Shown: one piece after another, positions 14,078-14,544 of the stretch | Position numbering within the stretch: position 1 is the stretch's first letter | Layout of the letters: each line of letters begins with the position of its first letter | Assembly: GCA_030668505.1 (NCBI GenBank) | Contig: DAOUTV010000017.1 | Span: forward strand, 1-14,544 | DNA length: 14,544 nucleotides | Reading direction: 5' to 3' | DNA from: Desulfobacterales bacterium | GTDB lineage: Bacteria > Desulfobacterota > Desulfobacteria > Desulfobacterales > C00003060 | Translations under genes and position numbers: made by a program | The notes under the pieces: model-generated | The model's input: the letters and a program-made list of their open reading frames with translations, nothing else | Database searches by the model: none | Told to the model about the DNA's origin: nothing

Positions 14078-14544
14078 GTGAACGTTCTCCTGATTGAAAT
14101 AAATCCTTTTGCTCCGGCCTCTCCTCCGATTTCTCTGGGATACATTGCTTCCTTTCTCAAATCAAAGGGGTTCACTGTCAAGATATTGACTCTCGGAGAG
14201 GACACGTCCGTCTCCTGTGTAAGCCTGTATAAGATCGTCAGTGATTTTCAACCAGCCCTGGTTGGGATCTCGGCCTATCAGAGAACCATGCTCTATGTAA
14301 TCGGCCTTTCCAACCTCATAAAATCTGTGGACAGAAATATCAAGATAGCCATTGGTGGTCCGCAGGCCACCTTTATGCCTTCGACTGCCTTTGCCGAACT
14401 GCCCGATATTGACTATATCTGTCGATCTTCGGGCGAGGTTACGCTCTTGCGGATTGCACGGGCCATCGAAAATGAGACGCCCTTTTCAGATCTTTTGGGC
14501 GTCACTTACAAAGATACTCATGGTGCCGTCTATGACACGGGAGA
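14078..14544 (+). CDS. B12-binding radical SAM protein, N-terminal part (3' partial)
   Basis: The frame is open from GTG 14078 to the right edge (155 codons) with good coding character. The start (M)NVLLIEINPFAP and the following PPISLGYIASFLKSKGFTV are typical of the cobalamin-binding N-terminal domain of BchE-like radical SAM proteins. PALVGISAYQ (59-68) and IAIGGPQAT (90-98) are the expected later strands, and 'YICRSSGEVTL' corresponds to the usual D-GEGE-type segment. The radical SAM CxxxCxxC motif would lie beyond the edge, so that half is inferred. An in-frame TAA at 14066-14068 rules out an earlier start, and no Shine-Dalgarno sequence precedes the GTG. The product cannot be specified; hopanoid, bacteriochlorophyll-like or uncharacterised methyltransferase-type members all share this N-terminus. 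Confidence 0.83.
   Translation, partial: MNVLLIEINPFAPASPPISLGYIASFLKSKGFTVKILTLGEDTSVSCVSLYKIVSDFQPALVGISAYQRTMLYVIGLSNLIKSVDRNIKIAIGGPQATFMPSTAFAELPDIDYICRSSGEVTLLRIARAIENETPFSDLLGVTYKDTHGAVYDTG

Overview
The window looks like a chromosomal segment of a dissimilatory sulfate-reducing bacterium of the Desulfobacterota (former Deltaproteobacteria). The inference rests on qmoB and qmoC, subunits of the menaquinol:APS-reductase electron-transfer complex, lying next to a dissimilatory-type ATP sulfurylase (sat), and on an ADP-forming acyl-CoA synthetase, which is common in anaerobes. The species cannot be read from the sequence.

Layout. (1) Positions 1-3648, plus strand: the 3' part of qmoB (its start is off the left edge), a 200-bp spacer full of short AT-rich repeats, then complete qmoC. 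(2) 3678-3827: two strong hairpins with A/T tails between the convergent genes qmoC and sat. (3) 3858-5138, minus: sat, with a long AT-rich leader and a candidate promoter/dyad near 5328-5364. (4) 5692-8505, minus: trkA then trkH, a two-gene potassium-uptake operon whose stop and start codons abut; trkA probably uses a TTG start. (5) 8731-8908: a MITE-like element with 22-bp imperfect terminal inverted repeats and two smaller hairpins nested inside. (6) 8947-13947, minus: a fused ADP-forming acyl-CoA synthetase, a BioD-like/DRTGG phosphotransacetylase-type regulatory protein and rmuC, in that transcription order. Each pair is separated by a spacer carrying a long inverted repeat built from a degenerate AGCT(C/G)AA heptamer. 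(7) From 14078, plus: the N-terminal part of a B12-binding radical SAM protein, running off the right edge and probably translated from a nearly leaderless GTG start.

How it fits together. Sat activates sulfate to APS. APS reductase (not in the window) reduces APS, and QmoABC is thought to deliver the electrons from menaquinol. The acyl-CoA synthetase interconverts acyl-CoA + ADP + Pi with acid + CoA + ATP; the DRTGG protein beside it resembles the non-catalytic N-terminal part of long phosphotransacetylases and may sense acetyl-phosphate/acyl-CoA status. TrkAH supplies potassium uptake and RmuC is a nuclease-like genome-maintenance factor.

All nine genes belong to recognisable families, and I see no clearly new multi-gene system. 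The less ordinary content is between the genes: three different short-repeat families, each able to fold into long hairpins and placed between co-directional genes, plus dyads at two candidate promoters. No rRNA, tRNA, CRISPR array or transposase gene was seen.
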